Positions 44,851 through 53,918 of a stretch of 54,825 bases of DNA are shown here, piece by piece. The notes beneath the pieces are model-generated. The model did no database searches and was not told the origin of the DNA. It saw only the letters and a program-made list of their open reading frames with translations. The DNA is from CBDFKB01 sp965248715 (GTDB lineage: Bacteria > Pseudomonadota > Alphaproteobacteria > Rhizobiales > Rhizobiaceae). Location: positions 1 to 54,825 of the forward strand of contig CBDFKB010000003.1 in NCBI GenBank assembly GCA_965248715.1, in the 5' to 3' direction. Position 1 is the stretch's first letter; each line of letters begins with the position of its first letter. The position numbers were made by a program, and so were the translations under genes.

Positions 44851-45888
44851 ATGAGCGAGATTGCGTTTCCCCCAAGCCCTGTCGGGGCGTCCGTCGATCC
44901 GATAATCGACCCGTTTGGCCGCTCGGTAACCTATCTGCGGGTATCGGTCACCGACCGCTGCGATTTTCGCTGTGTCTACTGCATGGCCGAGGACATGACC
45001 TTCCTGCCAAAGAAGGATTTGCTGACCCTGGAAGAGCTTGACCGATTGTGTTCGGTATTTATCGCCAAGGGAGTAAAAAAGCTGCGGCTAACCGGCGGCG
45101 AACCCCTGGTGCGCAAGGGCGTGATGGGATTGATCCGCACGCTCGGTCGCCATCTTGAGACCGGTGCCATGGAAGAATTGACCCTGACTACCAACGGGTC
45201 GCAACTGCCGCGCTTCGCCGGCGAACTATACGCCGCCGGCGTGCGCCGGATCAACGTGTCGATCGACACGTTTGACAGCGAAAAATTTCACACAATCACC
45301 CGTTGGGGCCGTCTTGAGCGCGTTATGGAGGGGCTGGAAGCCGCGCGCCGCGCCGGATTGGCGATCAAGATTAACGCCGTTGCGCTAAAGGGCGTCAATG
45401 AAGAAGAAATTTCCGAAATGGTGCGTCGGGTGCACGGCGAAGGCATGGATTTGACCCTGATCGAAACCATGCCGCTGGGTGAAATTGGCGAAGACCGCGC
45501 CGACCAATATCTGCCGCTCAGTCAAGTGCGCGAGCGCCTCGAACGCGAGTTCACACTCAGCGACATCGCTTATAAGACCGGCGGGCCGGCACACTATGTC
45601 AACGTTGCCGAAACCGGCGGCCGGCTCGGATTTATCACGCCGATGACCCACAATTTCTGCGAAAGCTGCAATCGGGTGCGGCTAACCTGTACCGGCACGC
45701 TTTATATGTGCCTCGGTCAAAACGACGCCGCCGATCTACGCGCGCCGTTGCGCGCCTCGGAAGGCAATGAATTGCTGGCGGCCGCAATTGACGAAGCGAT
45801 CACCCGCAAACCGAAGGGCCATGACTTTGCCGTCGAACGCGCCGGCGCCCCTGCGGTTGCCCGTTTCATGAGCACCACCGGAGGTTAG
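44851..45888 (+). CDS. moaA: GTP 3',8-cyclase of molybdenum cofactor synthesis
   Basis: A 345-residue radical SAM enzyme that rearranges GTP in the first step of molybdopterin synthesis, with MoaC. N-terminal cluster motif CDFRCVYC (Cys37, 41, 44), LRLTGGEPLVRKG for SAM, and the C-terminal cluster cysteines in FCESCNRVRLTCTGTLYMCLG-like spacing. It needs Fe-S clusters, tying it to the suf system. The expected C-terminal double Gly is present (TTGG). No other moa gene is in the window. Confidence 0.94.
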   Translation: MSEIAFPPSPVGASVDPIIDPFGRSVTYLRVSVTDRCDFRCVYCMAEDMTFLPKKDLLTLEELDRLCSVFIAKGVKKLRLTGGEPLVRKGVMGLIRTLGRHLETGAMEELTLTTNGSQLPRFAGELYAAGVRRINVSIDTFDSEKFHTITRWGRLERVMEGLEAARRAGLAIKINAVALKGVNEEEISEMVRRVHGEGMDLTLIETMPLGEIGEDRADQYLPLSQVRERLEREFTLSDIAYKTGGPAHYVNVAETGGRLGFITPMTHNFCESCNRVRLTCTGTLYMCLGQNDAADLRAPLRASEGNELLAAAIDEAITRKPKGHDFAVERAGAPAVARFMSTTGG

Positions 45889-45902
45889 CGTCATTATGCC
45901 AA

Positions 45903-45926
45903 AGGGGAGGCGTGACCGCCTCCCCT
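45903..45926. terminator. Bidirectional terminator between convergent genes
   Basis: AGGGGAGGCG - TGAC - CGCCTCCCCT, a perfect 10-bp stem between moaA and the convergent cyclase gene. The T-run is short (TTT on the minus side). Confidence 0.65.
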
Positions 45927-45954
45927 ATTCGCGCAAATTTTCGCTATCAATCTT

Positions 45955-46914
45955 CTACCACATGGCAACCGGATTGATGATCATCTGCACCGTGCCCTTA
46001 ATACGTGCTTGTCCGAGCACAAACATGAACTCGCTAACGTTTTCCTCGGCAAGGCGCCCGGTATTCATGGTCTCAAGAATGTAGATGCCATTGTTTTTCA
46101 GCAGTTCCACGTGCCCGTAAAACACCTTTTCGCCTTTTACCGGCGGCACTACATCCAGACCCCAGGTATCTGCGCCGACCGCCATCGGATTAAGAGAGGC
46201 CACATAGGCGGCAGCAGCATTGTCTAGACCGGGCTCCATGGAGACCCAAGTTTTTGGATCACTTGCCAGTTTACCATCTGTCCAGCCGGTGTGGAACAAC
46301 ACCACATCCCCGGTATTGACCGTGATATTTTGCGCGGCCATGGCTGCTTTCACATCTTCAGTGGTAATGACCTGCCCGCCATCCATCACCTCAACACCAT
46401 TGTGCTTGGCCATGTTGATCAGAACTCCGCGCCCAACCAAAGGCGGGATCTTGTCGGTGCTAAGTTTTTTTAGACCGGTAATATGAACAAAATCGGCGGC
46501 ATGATTGCAATTATAATACATGCCCTCTTCGCCAAGATGGCCAAGCCCATCGATTTGCGGCCCAGTTCCGAACCATAATTGGGCAAGATCATCATTGTAG
46601 GAAGCTTCCCAGCCAAAATCCTGTGTCGTGTTGCGTCCACTGTGCTGGCCCGGCGACACAATTTGCAGGTTCATCGAACGGGGTGGGAAGGCCGGCATTT
46701 TGGGATCAACGACGATGCCCAACGGATGGGTCACGCCTTTCTTGATCAGTTTTGCGGCAGCAAGCGTGCGCTCGGCATTAACATAGTTTGCGGCACCGAT
46801 TTCGTCATCCGCGCCCCATTTCGATGGCGTACAATCTTGTGCAAATGCGTTTCCCGCCATCGCCACACCGCCCGCAAGCAGCCCAGCTCCAGCAATTTTC
46901 CAAAGTAATTTCAC
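45955..46914 (-). CDS. Exported cyclase-family (kynurenine formamidase-like) protein
   Basis: A 319-residue protein with signal peptide (KIAGAGLLAGGVAMAGNAFA, cleavage before QDC). The mature domain is the cyclase/KynB-like metal hydrolase: WGADDEIGAANYVN, GPQIDGLGHLGEEGMYYNC with the His-based metal site, GDVVLFHTGWTDGK, and GADTWGLDVVP. Periplasmic relatives act on arylformamides or similar compounds. It is not near tryptophan genes, so the substrate stays open. Confidence 0.88.
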   Translation of the reverse strand: MKLLWKIAGAGLLAGGVAMAGNAFAQDCTPSKWGADDEIGAANYVNAERTLAAAKLIKKGVTHPLGIVVDPKMPAFPPRSMNLQIVSPGQHSGRNTTQDFGWEASYNDDLAQLWFGTGPQIDGLGHLGEEGMYYNCNHAADFVHITGLKKLSTDKIPPLVGRGVLINMAKHNGVEVMDGGQVITTEDVKAAMAAQNITVNTGDVVLFHTGWTDGKLASDPKTWVSMEPGLDNAAAAYVASLNPMAVGADTWGLDVVPPVKGEKVFYGHVELLKNNGIYILETMNTGRLAEENVSEFMFVLGQARIKGTVQMIINPVAMW

Positions 46915-47730
46915 GGCTTAATTCTCCTCCCATGTGTTACAAAGCCAGTTATACCAGCGGCAGAAAACAATGATCCGTTGTTGGCGTCGAATCGGTTCAT
47001 CGGCTATGGCGCAACGCCCAATGGCCAAGCTACGGGCAAACGCCGCGACGCCGCCAGCGGGCCGGTTCAGCCGATCCACAAAACCGGTTTTATTCTGCAC
47101 GCATGCAACGTTACGCCTAACCAAAAGCACCCAACACTCCGGCGCAAAGCGTGCTTTGCCTAGAAGCGAAAATAATTCCGTGCAAACAGGTCAATATTTT
47201 CCAGCGCTGGTGTCATGTTCACAAATTTACTGGGATATGTACAGCCAAATTAACAGGAATATATTTGGCCGAATCACAAATCTTCATCATTGCGACTATG
47301 CGCATGGAGATAGGGTTGCCGACAATCACCTGGTTTCACCAAATACACTTGGTAGGAGATCGCTTGCAAAAAAAAATCGGTCCGGCTGGCGGTTCGAGAC
47401 CGGAGATATTTGTCAGCCAAATAACGATGCCCACTACAACATGCTAGAATCGCTGGTGAAGCTTGCGGATAACCCGCAGTTTGCCTGATATTACGATCAA
47501 TAACCCTGAGTGCCCTGGAAATTATCGGCGGGATGTCGCGAAGCGACCATAATATCCTAGAAGGGAAAACAATTTCGGTACAAAAATCAGAGTAATTTTT
47601 CCGCATTATTGTTTTTATTCATATAGTTATATCGATTATATCTAGTAAAATTTCATCAAGGCGCGGGCATTTTCAATGCACCAGTGAAACCAGTTGGTCA
47701 ACAATGGCGGCTCCGTAGCAGGGGACCGCA
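46915..47730. other. Long stretch without a supported gene
   Basis: About 815 bases. A plus-strand open frame (46934-47488) covers much of it, but its composition and basic N-terminus look accidental; only its last part (KKNRSGWRFETGDICQPNND) reads like protein. The 47590-47660 part is AT-rich and may be the promoter of the DUF2793 gene. Possibly eroded phage or mobile DNA. Confidence 0.4.
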
Positions 47731-49083
47731 ATGCAACGCACCGTTAATCTAGACCTTCCTTATATCCTGTCCAACCAGGCGCAAAAGCACGTAACCCACA
47801 ACGAAGCAATCAGCGGCTTGGACGCATTGGTGCAAACCGGCGTCGAGGATACTCAATTGACCGCGCCGCCGCCCGCGCCGTCGAACGGCGAGCGCTATAT
47901 CGTTGCCGCCGGCGGGTCCGGCGACTGGGCCGGGCATGACAATGAAATCGCTGCCTGGCAGGATGGCGCCTGGGCGTTTTACGCGCCACAAGATGGATGG
48001 CTGGTCTTTGATCGGACAACCAGGCTCTATACTACATTCATCGACGGGCAATGGTCGCAGCTACCATTGCCCGATGAACCGGCCAACCTCAGCATGCTCG
48101 GCATCAATACTACCAGCGACACTACCAATCGGCTGGCGGTGAAATCGGACGCGGTGTTGTTTAGCCACGACGATGTGACGCCCGGCACCGGCAGCATGCG
48201 CCAGGCCATTAACAAGGAAACCGCACCAGATACCGCATCGATCGTTTTCCAGACAGGCTATTCAGGCCGTGCCGAGACCGGACTTGCCGGCGATGACAAC
48301 TGGCGGCTGAAGGTCAGCATAGACGGTGCGGTGTGGAATGAAGCGGTTGTCGCAAACGCTACCAATGGCAGCATTCAGTTTCCAAACGGAGAAATCGATT
48401 ACGTGACCGGTGCGCCGGTCCCCAATTTTCTGTTTATCCCGAACGCGGGCGACAATCTTTCGTCGGTATGGCGCATGGATCTGGCCCGCGGCCCTATGCC
48501 CCGCACCGCGACCATTTCCAGCATTTCATCTGACACCATCACTTTATCGGCCGCCATCGCCGATCAGTTCTTCAGCAATTATATGGATGGTGTGTGCTAC
48601 ATAGCGATTGAAAATACTTCCAAAGCCCCAAGGCAAACTGCGTGGATGAAGGCAACGCCGACGCCAAATCAATTGCAGGTCACCGATCCGGCCAACCTCT
48701 CCGGCTGGATTAATGGCGAAACCATCCAGCTTGGCCAGACCGTCGGAGTATTTGTCGATCAGTTTGCCAAAATCGACCTATCGCCAATGTTGCAATCGCA
48801 ATACGGCAGTGTATTTCCTCAGTCTGCAGTCTGGTTCATAAAGGCGCAAATTGTCGGTGCCGGCGGCAATCAATCCTGGATGAATTTTACCCCAAATGGA
48901 GCCGGCGGATCAAAAATCGGCTTTCCCAGTTTCGAGACCGGCAGTATCGGATCCACCCAATTTCAAGTGCCGACCGTCGATCTATCGCCGATTTCGAATA
49001 GCAATTTACTTTATGTGCAAGAGTCCGGCGTGGCCGGCGGAATTGGCATCGCCATTGGAACACTCGGCGGGGTCTGGCGGTAG
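47731..49083 (+). CDS. DUF2793 phage-type surface/tail protein
   Basis: A 450-residue protein with an N-terminal DUF2793 domain: LDLPYILSNQAQKHVTHNEA, LDALVQTGVEDTQLTAPPPA, NGERYIVAAGGSGDWAGHDN, and IAAWQDGAWAFYAPQDGWLV. The rest is beta-rich with Gly/Ser/Asn stretches and ends in hydrophobic GGIGIAIGTLGGVWR. DUF2793 proteins occur in phages and gene-transfer-agent-like clusters of alphaproteobacteria. No other phage gene is nearby. GGGGA lies 6 bases before the ATG. Confidence 0.85.
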   Translation: MQRTVNLDLPYILSNQAQKHVTHNEAISGLDALVQTGVEDTQLTAPPPAPSNGERYIVAAGGSGDWAGHDNEIAAWQDGAWAFYAPQDGWLVFDRTTRLYTTFIDGQWSQLPLPDEPANLSMLGINTTSDTTNRLAVKSDAVLFSHDDVTPGTGSMRQAINKETAPDTASIVFQTGYSGRAETGLAGDDNWRLKVSIDGAVWNEAVVANATNGSIQFPNGEIDYVTGAPVPNFLFIPNAGDNLSSVWRMDLARGPMPRTATISSISSDTITLSAAIADQFFSNYMDGVCYIAIENTSKAPRQTAWMKATPTPNQLQVTDPANLSGWINGETIQLGQTVGVFVDQFAKIDLSPMLQSQYGSVFPQSAVWFIKAQIVGAGGNQSWMNFTPNGAGGSKIGFPSFETGSIGSTQFQVPTVDLSPISNSNLLYVQESGVAGGIGIAIGTLGGVWR

Positions 49084-49435
49084 CCAGATGTGACCGCTCA
49101 ATAGCTGCCCGGAAGGTAGCACTATTGCAAGCACAATCAAGCGCATAGGTCTGGCCGGGTCCATTGTTTGGTCTGCGGAAAATCGGTGTCCTGCAACCCG
49201 TATTTTACCCCAAACCGTTCAAACAATGGACTTTTTCAACCGCCATCCTATTTTCCCGGACAGTAGTGAGCATTGGTATAATACGGCCAGGCAATTTTGC
49301 ACTGCGACTTATTCGAGGCCCGCTTTTGGTGCTACCACAAGCCCGGCGCGCATGGCCGAAACCCGCAGAAACATCGGTCACAGGAGGCAATATTCGGACG
49401 CTTGGGATTGCTTGGTTTATCGAATACTACTGCGG
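49084..49435. other. Gene-free stretch
   Basis: About 350 bases between the DUF2793 gene and dodecin. Open frames on both strands are short and unconvincing. Nothing else seen. Confidence 0.45.
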
Positions 49436-49639
49436 TCAGTCCTTAAGAATGAATGTCACCTTCAAGACCACGCGGAATTCCGCGATCTGGCCATCCTTGA
49501 CCACCATGCTTTGGTCCTTGATCCACGCGCCCTCGACATTTTTTAGGGTTTCGGCGGCGCGCTCAACCCCTTTTCGCGCGGCATGCTCGAAACTCTTGCT
49601 GGAACTGGCAATGATTTCGGTAACTCGGGCAACAGACAT
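49436..49639 (-). CDS. Dodecin (flavin-binding)
   Basis: A 67-residue dodecin: SVARVTEIIASSSKSFEHAA, then AETLKNVEGAWIKDQSMVV, and QIAEFRVVLKVTFILKD. Dodecins form 12-subunit shells that store or buffer flavins, and the Trp in GAWIKD stacks on the flavin. The ATG at 49639 has AAGGAG 8 bases upstream; an upstream in-frame start at 49666 is less likely. Downstream of a gene-free stretch, ahead of uvrB on the same strand side. Confidence 0.9.
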   Translation of the reverse strand: MSVARVTEIIASSSKSFEHAARKGVERAAETLKNVEGAWIKDQSMVVKDGQIAEFRVVLKVTFILKD

Positions 49640-49754
49640 GGCAAAACTCCTTGTTGTATCAATCAATTCAGGGGACGGTTCAATTGTGGTCAGAATGTGA
49701 ATATGGGGGTGAATATCATTACTTCCCTCATTTTCCTAACTTTCCTAACTTTCC

Positions 49755-52700
49755 TCACTTCCCAGGCTTGCCGGTCTTGCCGGGCCGGCGTTTGCGCCTT
49801 TTCTCGTCTACGGGATCTTCGTGGGAGCCGAGGCCAATTTTATGACGGCGGATCGGTCTGGGGTCAGAATTTTCTCCACTCGCGGCAAGTTTGCTCCGCT
49901 CTTCGCCTGCGTGGGCGCGGACTGACTGGCCGGCGGGCTCTTCAGCCGCTATCTGGGCTGAAGTACTGCTTTTTGCTTCCGTCCCATCGGTCGCCAGCCC
50001 TTCGCGCATGTCTTCACCGTAACTTTGCCGTGGTCGCTGCCAGCCATCGGGCTTTGCTGGCCTTTCGGTGCGCCCGACCGTCATTTCGTCAAGCGCGTTT
50101 TTGCGAAACAGGGATGAATCTGGTTGATTTTTTACGGGTTCATCCGAACCCGAATTGGTTCGCCCGCTAACGCTTTGACCGCTCGAAATTGCCTGCCCAG
50201 GCACGGCGGCAGGGGCTTGCTTGCGGTCAAATTTCCCCCGCGCATTGTCTTTGCGTGCGGTTTGCGTGTTCTGAACTCCGGCATCACGGGCTAATGGGTC
50301 ATCGGCAACCGCCAGTTCGACCTCTTGCAGCCGTTTGATTTCGTCGCGCAGGCGGGCCGCGGTTTCAAAGTCGAGATCGGCGGCGGCATCGCGCATCCGG
50401 GTTTCCAAAACGCCAATGTGCACCTTGAGATTGTGGCCAACCAGATGGCCTGGCCCGTCTTCGGCAAGCCCTGCGTCAACCCGCACATGGTCACCCTCGT
50501 AAACGCTGCCGAGAATGTCGGAGATGTTCTTCTTCACCGATTCCGGGGTAATGCCGTTGGCCTGGTTCCAGGCGACCTGTTTTTCGCGGCGCCGGTCGGT
50601 CTCGCCGATAGCACGCTCCATCGAACCGGTTATTTTGTCAGCGTAAAGGATCACCCGGCCATCCACATTACGCGCTGCCCGACCGATGGTCTGGATCAGC
50701 GAGGTTTCCGAGCGCAGGAACCCCTCCTTGTCGGCATCGAGGATCGCCACCAGCGCGCATTCGGGAATGTCGAGCCCTTCGCGCAACAAATTGATGCCGA
50801 TCAGGACATCAAATGCACCAAGGCGCAAATCACGGATAATCTCGATGCGCTCCAACGTATCGATGTCGGAGTGCAGATAACGCACTTTGACGCCGTGCTC
50901 GTGCAGATATTCGGTCAAATCCTCGGCCATCCGTTTGGTCAAGGTGGTGACCAAGGTGCGGTAGCCGGCGGCGGCCACTTGTTTGACTTCGCCCAGTAGG
51001 TCGTCGACCTGTGTCTGTGCCGGGCGCAATACAATCTCCGGGTCGATCAGGCCGGTAGGCCGGATCACCTGTTCGGCAAACACACCACCTGCCTGTTCCA
51101 ACTCCCAACCACCAGGGGTCGCCGAAACCGCCATCGTTTGCGGGCGCATTGCATCCCATTCCTCGAACCGAAGCGGCCGGTTGTCCATGCATGACGGCAA
51201 CCGGAAGCCATATTCGGCCAGCGTCGCCTTGCGGCGGAAATCGCCGCGATACATGCCGCCAAGTTGGGGCACGGTGACGTGGCTTTCGTCGACGAAGATC
51301 AGCGCATTATCGGGAATATATTCAAACAAAGTCGGCGGCGGCTCGCCCGGTTTGCGTCCGGTCAGATAGCGCGAATAATTCTCGATACCGGCGCATGAAC
51401 CGGTCGCCTCGATCATTTTAAGATCGAACCGTGTACGCTGTTCAAGCCGCTGCGCCTCCAACAATCGGCCAGCATTGTTCAATTCTTCAAGCCGCTGCCG
51501 CAATTCCTCGCGGATCAATTTGGAAGCTTGATTGAGCGTCGGGCGCGGCGTCACATAGTGGGAGTTGGCGTAAATCTTAACCCGTTCCATCTCCCCGGTC
51601 TTGGTGCCGGTCAGGGGATCGAATTCGGTGATGGTCTCGATTTCATCGCCGAACATGGAAATCCGCCAGGCCGCGTCTTCCAGGTGGGCCGGGAAAATCT
51701 CGATGGTGTCGCCGCGCACCCGAAACGAGCCGCGCACGAAATTTGCATCGGCGCGTTTGTATTGCTGCGCCACCAGATCGGCCAGCAATTGCCGTTGGTC
51801 GAGTGTATCACCGACTTTCATCTGAAAGGTCATGGCAGTGTAGGTTTCCACGGAACCGATGCCGTAGATGCATGAAACCGAGGCAACGATGATTACGTCG
51901 TCGCGCTCCAGCAACGCCCGGGTTGCAGAATGGCGCATGCGGTCGATTTGCTCGTTTACCGAGGATTCCTTTTCGATATATGTATCGGTGCGTGGCACAT
52001 AGGCTTCGGGCTGGTAGTAATCATAATAGGAAACGAAATATTCGACCGCATTATTGGGGAAGAAGGATTTGAACTCGCCATAGAGTTGGGCCGCCAGGGT
52101 CTTGTTTGGCGCCAAAATCAGCGCCGGGCGCTGGGTCGCCTCGATTACCTTGGCCATGGTGAAGGTCTTGCCGGATCCGGTAACCCCTAACAGAACCTGG
52201 GTCTGCTCATGGTCGCGAATGCCAGCAACCAGGTCGACGATCGCGGTAGGCTGGTCCCCCTTCGGTTCGAATTCGCTGACGGTTTTCAGTTCGATGCCAC
52301 CTTCGGATTTCTCTGGCCTTTCCGGGCGGTGTGGAACCCATATTTCCCCCTTTAATTCCTCGCGACCATGCTCGATCAACTGCGCCAAGGCCTCGACCGT
52401 GGCAGTAACGCCGCCGGTGCCGCCTATCCCCGGCGGCAAGCTGAATGGAACTGGCCCCGACTTGAGCGAGCGCGTGCGGCCAGTTTTCTTGTCCTTGGAC
52501 TTGGCATCAGCCAGCAGTTTTTCCGCATCTTCAAGGCTGATGTCCAGCCCAGCGACCGGATTCAGGCCGGCCGCGGCGCGTTCACGCGGATCGTTAGTGC
52601 CGCCGATAGTGGTGCCGCCGCCGGTACGTTTGGAGCCAATTTCGGGTGAAGCGGCCTTGCGCGCTGCGCGTTGCGCCTTGACCCGGTGTTTGCCGGCTTC

Positions 52701-52904
52701 GGATCGAATTTTGCTGGTCTCAGCAGCACGGGCCCGGCGTGCTTCCTCGGCTTCGATTTCGTCGAACCAGTCGCCGATATTGCCGCTAAACGGCGCGCCC
52801 TTCAGGTTCGGCTGCGGTGCCTCGTTGAAACCGTCGACGTTTCCATCTGCTTGAGCCCGGTCTTTTCGCGGGTCTCCGGTCTTTTTTGTTCTTGTTTTGG
52901 CCAT
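49755..52904 (-). CDS. uvrB: Excinuclease ABC subunit B, with long extensions
   Basis: A 1049-residue UvrB, longer than the usual 670-700. Residues about 1-200 form a charged, disordered extension. The core has VLLGVTGSGKTFTMA (Walker A), the damage hairpin YYDYYQPEAYVPRTDTYIEK, the DESHVTVPQLGGMYRGDF motif, and helicase motifs to QTIGRAARNVDGRVILYAD. A UVR domain follows (AADLDFETAARLRDEIKRLQ). The last 170 residues are a low-complexity, charged tail. It loads on damaged DNA with UvrA and recruits UvrC. Start at ATG 52904 (MAKTRTKKTG); a longer frame runs to 52952. The ATG overlaps the stop of a small upstream frame (TGATG). Confidence 0.93.
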   Translation of the reverse strand: MAKTRTKKTGDPRKDRAQADGNVDGFNEAPQPNLKGAPFSGNIGDWFDEIEAEEARRARAAETSKIRSEAGKHRVKAQRAARKAASPEIGSKRTGGGTTIGGTNDPRERAAAGLNPVAGLDISLEDAEKLLADAKSKDKKTGRTRSLKSGPVPFSLPPGIGGTGGVTATVEALAQLIEHGREELKGEIWVPHRPERPEKSEGGIELKTVSEFEPKGDQPTAIVDLVAGIRDHEQTQVLLGVTGSGKTFTMAKVIEATQRPALILAPNKTLAAQLYGEFKSFFPNNAVEYFVSYYDYYQPEAYVPRTDTYIEKESSVNEQIDRMRHSATRALLERDDVIIVASVSCIYGIGSVETYTAMTFQMKVGDTLDQRQLLADLVAQQYKRADANFVRGSFRVRGDTIEIFPAHLEDAAWRISMFGDEIETITEFDPLTGTKTGEMERVKIYANSHYVTPRPTLNQASKLIREELRQRLEELNNAGRLLEAQRLEQRTRFDLKMIEATGSCAGIENYSRYLTGRKPGEPPPTLFEYIPDNALIFVDESHVTVPQLGGMYRGDFRRKATLAEYGFRLPSCMDNRPLRFEEWDAMRPQTMAVSATPGGWELEQAGGVFAEQVIRPTGLIDPEIVLRPAQTQVDDLLGEVKQVAAAGYRTLVTTLTKRMAEDLTEYLHEHGVKVRYLHSDIDTLERIEIIRDLRLGAFDVLIGINLLREGLDIPECALVAILDADKEGFLRSETSLIQTIGRAARNVDGRVILYADKITGSMERAIGETDRRREKQVAWNQANGITPESVKKNISDILGSVYEGDHVRVDAGLAEDGPGHLVGHNLKVHIGVLETRMRDAAADLDFETAARLRDEIKRLQEVELAVADDPLARDAGVQNTQTARKDNARGKFDRKQAPAAVPGQAISSGQSVSGRTNSGSDEPVKNQPDSSLFRKNALDEMTVGRTERPAKPDGWQRPRQSYGEDMREGLATDGTEAKSSTSAQIAAEEPAGQSVRAHAGEERSKLAASGENSDPRPIRRHKIGLGSHEDPVDEKRRKRRPGKTGKPGK

Positions 52905-53155
52905 CAACGCAATATGGCGGGAGTCGAACCCGATGAAAAGGGGTAGGCCCAATTCGAAGCGTTCGCACTTTCCTGCTTTTCTTTTTTCTGATTTTCCGTC
53001 ATTGTCTGTGTCGGTTCGGGCAATTTGCGAGCCACGGTGACTGGAACCGGCGCAGGGATGCGCAAAAAATACATCCCGGTCCGTTGGCGGGGCACCCGCT
53101 GAACGTGAATGGCTGGAGCCGCGGACGACAACGACAAATGAACCTTTCCCGACAT
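52904..53155 (-). CDS. Possible small protein coupled to uvrB
   Basis: An 83-residue frame (open to 53251) whose TGA overlaps the uvrB ATG as TGATG, the usual sign of translational coupling. The protein is basic and Pro-rich in the middle (RVPRQRTGMYFLRIPAPVPV) with a Lys/Glu tail. No family recognised and no good Shine-Dalgarno before the ATG at 53155. It could be a leader frame or chance. Confidence 0.3.
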   Translation of the reverse strand: MSGKVHLSLSSAAPAIHVQRVPRQRTGMYFLRIPAPVPVTVARKLPEPTQTMTENQKKEKQESANASNWAYPFSSGSTPAILR

Positions 53156-53219
53156 ATCGAAGACTGCCTGAAACCGCGCGCTTATATGCGCACTATTGCC
53201 ACGTGAAAGGACCCATGAA

Positions 53220-53435
53220 ATGCGCCAGACCGGCACAGTCAAATTCTTCAATCAATCCAAGGGGTTTGGATTCATATCCCCAGAGGACGAATCCAAAGAT
53301 GTATTCGTCCATATTTCAGCCGTCCAACAATCGGGCCTCACCGGGCTTGAGGACGGCCAAAAGGTTACCTTCGAGACCGAGCCCGACAAACACGGCAAGG
53401 GTCCCAAAGCGGTCAATTTGGAAGTCGAGGGCTAA
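53220..53435 (+). CDS. Cold-shock protein, CspA family
   Basis: A 71-residue OB-fold RNA chaperone with RNP1 KGFGFISP and RNP2 VFVHIS. It binds single-stranded RNA or DNA. The ATG at 53220 lies 10 bases after AAGGA; an upstream in-frame TTG at 53196 is unlikely. A terminator follows 6 bases after the stop. Confidence 0.93.
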   Translation: MRQTGTVKFFNQSKGFGFISPEDESKDVFVHISAVQQSGLTGLEDGQKVTFETEPDKHGKGPKAVNLEVEG

Positions 53436-53440
53436 TCTTT

Positions 53441-53464
53441 GGCTCTGACTTAGAGCCCTTTTTG
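53441..53464 (+). terminator. Intrinsic terminator of the cold-shock gene
   Basis: GGCTCT - GACTT - AGAGCC followed by CTTTTT. Confidence 0.8.
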
Positions 53465-53483
53465 CGAAACGTTGGAGCGTTTG

Positions 53484-53563
53484 TGTGACAAGCGCTAGCG
53501 TATTCCCGAAAAGTGGGCACCGGTTTTCGGACAAGAATACGCGACAAAACAAACAGATAGCGC
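53484..53563 (+). repeat. RIME-like intergenic repeat, rearranged copy
   Basis: Begins with a tail fragment (GTGACAAGCGCTAG) and continues with a type II head (GCGTATTCCCGAAAA, loop, TTTTCGG, GAATACGCG), then ACAAAACAAACAGATAGCGC; the tail hairpin is missing. The order shows the mosaic nature of the family. Confidence 0.75.
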
Positions 53564-53612
53564 AGATCGTGAAGGCGGTATGTATATGCGCCTTGCCTAT
53601 TTGTGTTGGCTC

Positions 53613-53640
53613 ATTATATAATTTCTACATTATTATATAA
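53613..53640. promoter_or_regulatory. Candidate vapBC operator/promoter
   Basis: ATTATATAAT (53613-53622), itself a palindrome, is followed 19 bases later by ATTATATAA (53632-53640), ending 15 bases before the antitoxin ATG. Two equal sites on one DNA face pattern and overlapping likely promoter bases fit autorepression by VapB-VapC. Confidence 0.45.
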
Positions 53641-53654
53641 CTGGGTTTCTGGCC

Positions 53655-53918
53655 ATGGGCATGTCGATCAAAAACGCTGAGGTGGAACGCTTGGCGCGCA
53701 AACTCGCCAAGGCGCGCAAGATTTCGCTTACCGAGGCGATCCGCCAGGCTTTGACCCACGAGGTCGAGCGCGAGACCGGAACCAAGAAAAAGTGGGACGA
53801 GGCCAAATACCAACGCCTTAAAAAAATCGCCGAGGAGGCGGCCAGTTTACCGATCATAGATGAGCGCAGCGAGGACGAAATCCTTGGCTATGACCAGTTC
53901 GGCATTCCTACCCAATGA
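53655..53918 (+). CDS. VapB-like antitoxin
   Basis: An 87-residue antitoxin of the PSK-type/Rv0623 family: MSIKNAEVERLARKLAKARK, SLTEAIRQALTHEVERE (DNA-binding part), and the acidic C-terminus ERSEDEILGYDQFGIPTQ that wraps the toxin. Start ATG 53655 or 53661. Its stop overlaps the toxin ATG (ATGA), so the two are coupled. Confidence 0.9.
   Translation: MGMSIKNAEVERLARKLAKARKISLTEAIRQALTHEVERETGTKKKWDEAKYQRLKKIAEEAASLPIIDERSEDEILGYDQFGIPTQ

Noticed and set aside
46934..47488. A 184-residue plus-strand open frame
   Set aside because: Basic, irregular composition, no good ribosome site, no recognisable motif; its first half is an antisense of an equally poor minus-strand frame.
52904..52950. 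A tRNA-like T-arm on the minus strand (CGGGTTCGACTCCCG followed by CCAT)
   Set aside because: No acceptor partner, D-arm or anticodon arm can be placed upstream, and no CCA-adjacent acceptor stem forms. The sequence is the region just before the uvrB start.
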